Source: Spirochaetia bacterium UBA6919
GTDB taxonomy: Bacteria > Spirochaetota > UBA6919
Direction: 5' to 3'
Assembly (NCBI GenBank): GCA_002450905.1
Contig: DKAT01000099.1
Location: 1 to 5,217 of the forward strand
DNA length: 5,217 nucleotides
Part shown: positions 4,459 to 5,217 of the stretch, piece after piece
Layout: the number at the start of each line of letters is the position of its first letter
Numbering within the stretch: position 1 is the stretch's first letter
Notes under the pieces: generated by a model
The model's database searches: none
What the model was told of the DNA's origin: nothing
The model's input: only the letters and a program-made list of their open reading frames with translations
Translations under genes and position numbers: made by a program

Positions 4459-5217
4459 TTAATCCTTTCCCCAGTGATTGAGCCATAACTCGAACATAAA
4501 TAAGGTCCATAATTTCTTTCTATGATCTATTTTCCCACTCAAATGTTCATTGATCATCTTATGAATGACCGGGTAATTAAAATAGCCTTCCTGTTTGATT
4601 TTCTTTTCTGAAAAGGTATCGAGAAGCATTTCTTTTAAATCTTCCCTGAACCATTTGGCGACGGGGATACCAAAACCCTTTTTAGGACGGTGGAGGATGT
4701 GGTGTGGGAGCTTTTTTGATAACATTTTCTTGAGTAAATACTTCATGGTGAGGCGATTCATCTTGTATTTATGCGGGATTGTTCCGATAAAGTTCATGAT
4801 ATTGACGTCCAAGAAAGGGGCTCTGGTTTCGAGGGAAGTTGCCATGCTTGCTCTATCGACTTTAACAAGGATATCATCGTGTAAATAGGTTTTAAAATAA
4901 GTGTAAGAGAGGCGATCAAGGTGGTGTTGGGTGTCGTTGTGTTCATTGAAACAGATGACTTCGTTAAACAAAACTTCATTTGATGTTTGGTGAATGCTAT
5001 TGGAAGTAATAAGAGATTTAAGGTCTGATAGAGAGAAGGCACCGAGCCATAACTGCTCACGAAAACGCTTATCTTCTTTAACGGCATATAAAAATCGTTT
5101 GATCTTGAAATCCAGACTGATATTCCCCATTGAGACAGGGATCAGTTGTGCCATTGGCTGAATAATGTTTTTATGGAGGATTTGCGGCATCCAGTCGTAG
5201 AGCTTACAGAAAGCCAC
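4459..5217 (-). CDS. asnB: Asparagine synthetase (glutamine-hydrolysing), C-terminal part
   Basis: The 252 visible residues are the C-terminal part of the synthetase domain of an AsnB-type enzyme, which uses ATP and glutamine to amidate aspartate or a related carboxylate. Signature segments are Y-L-H-D-D-I-L-V-K-V-D-R-A-S-M-A (111-126), S-L-E-T-R-A-P-F-L-D (128-137), R-P-K-K-G-F-G-I-P-V-A-K-W-F (177-190) and L-W-T-L-F-M-F-E-L-W (237-246). The stop is the TAA read from 4461 to 4459. The gene continues past the right edge: the first visible codon is GTG, almost certainly an internal Val. The N-terminal glutaminase domain and the SGGxDS ATP-binding loop lie outside. Such enzymes are often found in surface-polysaccharide clusters as amidotransferases acting on sugars, so the substrate need not be aspartate. 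It is convergent with the lipoprotein genes and probably unrelated in regulation. Confidence 0.93.
   Translation of the reverse strand: MAFCKLYDWMPQILHKNIIQPMAQLIPVSMGNISLDFKIKRFLYAVKEDKRFREQLWLGAFSLSDLKSLITSNSIHQTSNEVLFNEVICFNEHNDTQHHLDRLSYTYFKTYLHDDILVKVDRASMATSLETRAPFLDVNIMNFIGTIPHKYKMNRLTMKYLLKKMLSKKLPHHILHRPKKGFGIPVAKWFREDLKEMLLDTFSEKKIKQEGYFNYPVIHKMINEHLSGKIDHRKKLWTLFMFELWLNHWGKD

Noticed and set aside
4595..5087. Frames at 4595-4888 (+) and 4794-5087 (-)
   Set aside because: Both are shadows of the asparagine synthetase gene, whose family motifs are clear in its own frame.

Overview
The window comes from an AT-rich bacterial genome. Clear Shine-Dalgarno sites (GGAGG before the gene at 610, AAGGTGAT before the gene at 3218) and three predicted Tat-type lipoprotein signals suggest a didermic, non-Bacteroidetes-like bacterium. 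The phylum cannot be fixed from this sequence.

Layout. Bases 1-112 are a leader with a candidate sigma70-type promoter and a short inverted repeat. A plus-strand run of five genes follows: a MarR-family regulator (113-565), a thioredoxin-fold protein of the iodothyronine-deiodinase-like type with Cys at the selenocysteine position (610-1302), and three tandem paralogous Tat/lipoprotein beta-propeller proteins (1322-2227, 2340-3206, 3218-4150). Gaps in this run are 44, 19, 112 and 11 bases. The genes could therefore be one transcript, possibly with an extra promoter in the 112-base gap. A gene-poor gap (4151-4458) holds a good hairpin that may end this transcript. From the right edge, on the minus strand and convergent with the rest, comes the C-terminal part of an AsnB-type asparagine synthetase (4459-5217), cut by the window edge.

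The most interesting part is the lipoprotein trio. Each protein is a twin-arginine leader with a lipobox-like IPGC, a short conserved linker, and five copies of a blade motif of the form P-x-V-I-K-D-G-x-Y-K-M-W-Y ... Y-Y-A-E-S-S-D-G-I-N-W-S-N. All three chains stop at Y-A-E-S-Y, and the matching S-N-G-x-x-W strand sits just after the signal peptide. The fifth blade is therefore most simply built from both ends of the chain (velcro closure). The first two genes share a 114-bp 5' segment with a single synonymous difference, after which the DNA diverges sharply. The third gene carries a recent-looking internal blade duplication. This is a small expanding family with a constant export and closure frame and varying blades and loops.

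How the genes work together is inference. A MarR regulator probably controls the cluster. The thioredoxin-fold enzyme would act in the cytoplasm, since no signal peptide is visible, and the propellers would be anchored at the cell surface or in the periplasm. The fold resembles the five-bladed GH43/GH32/GH130 sugar-acting propellers, but no catalytic acid set is recognisable, so binding is as likely as hydrolysis.
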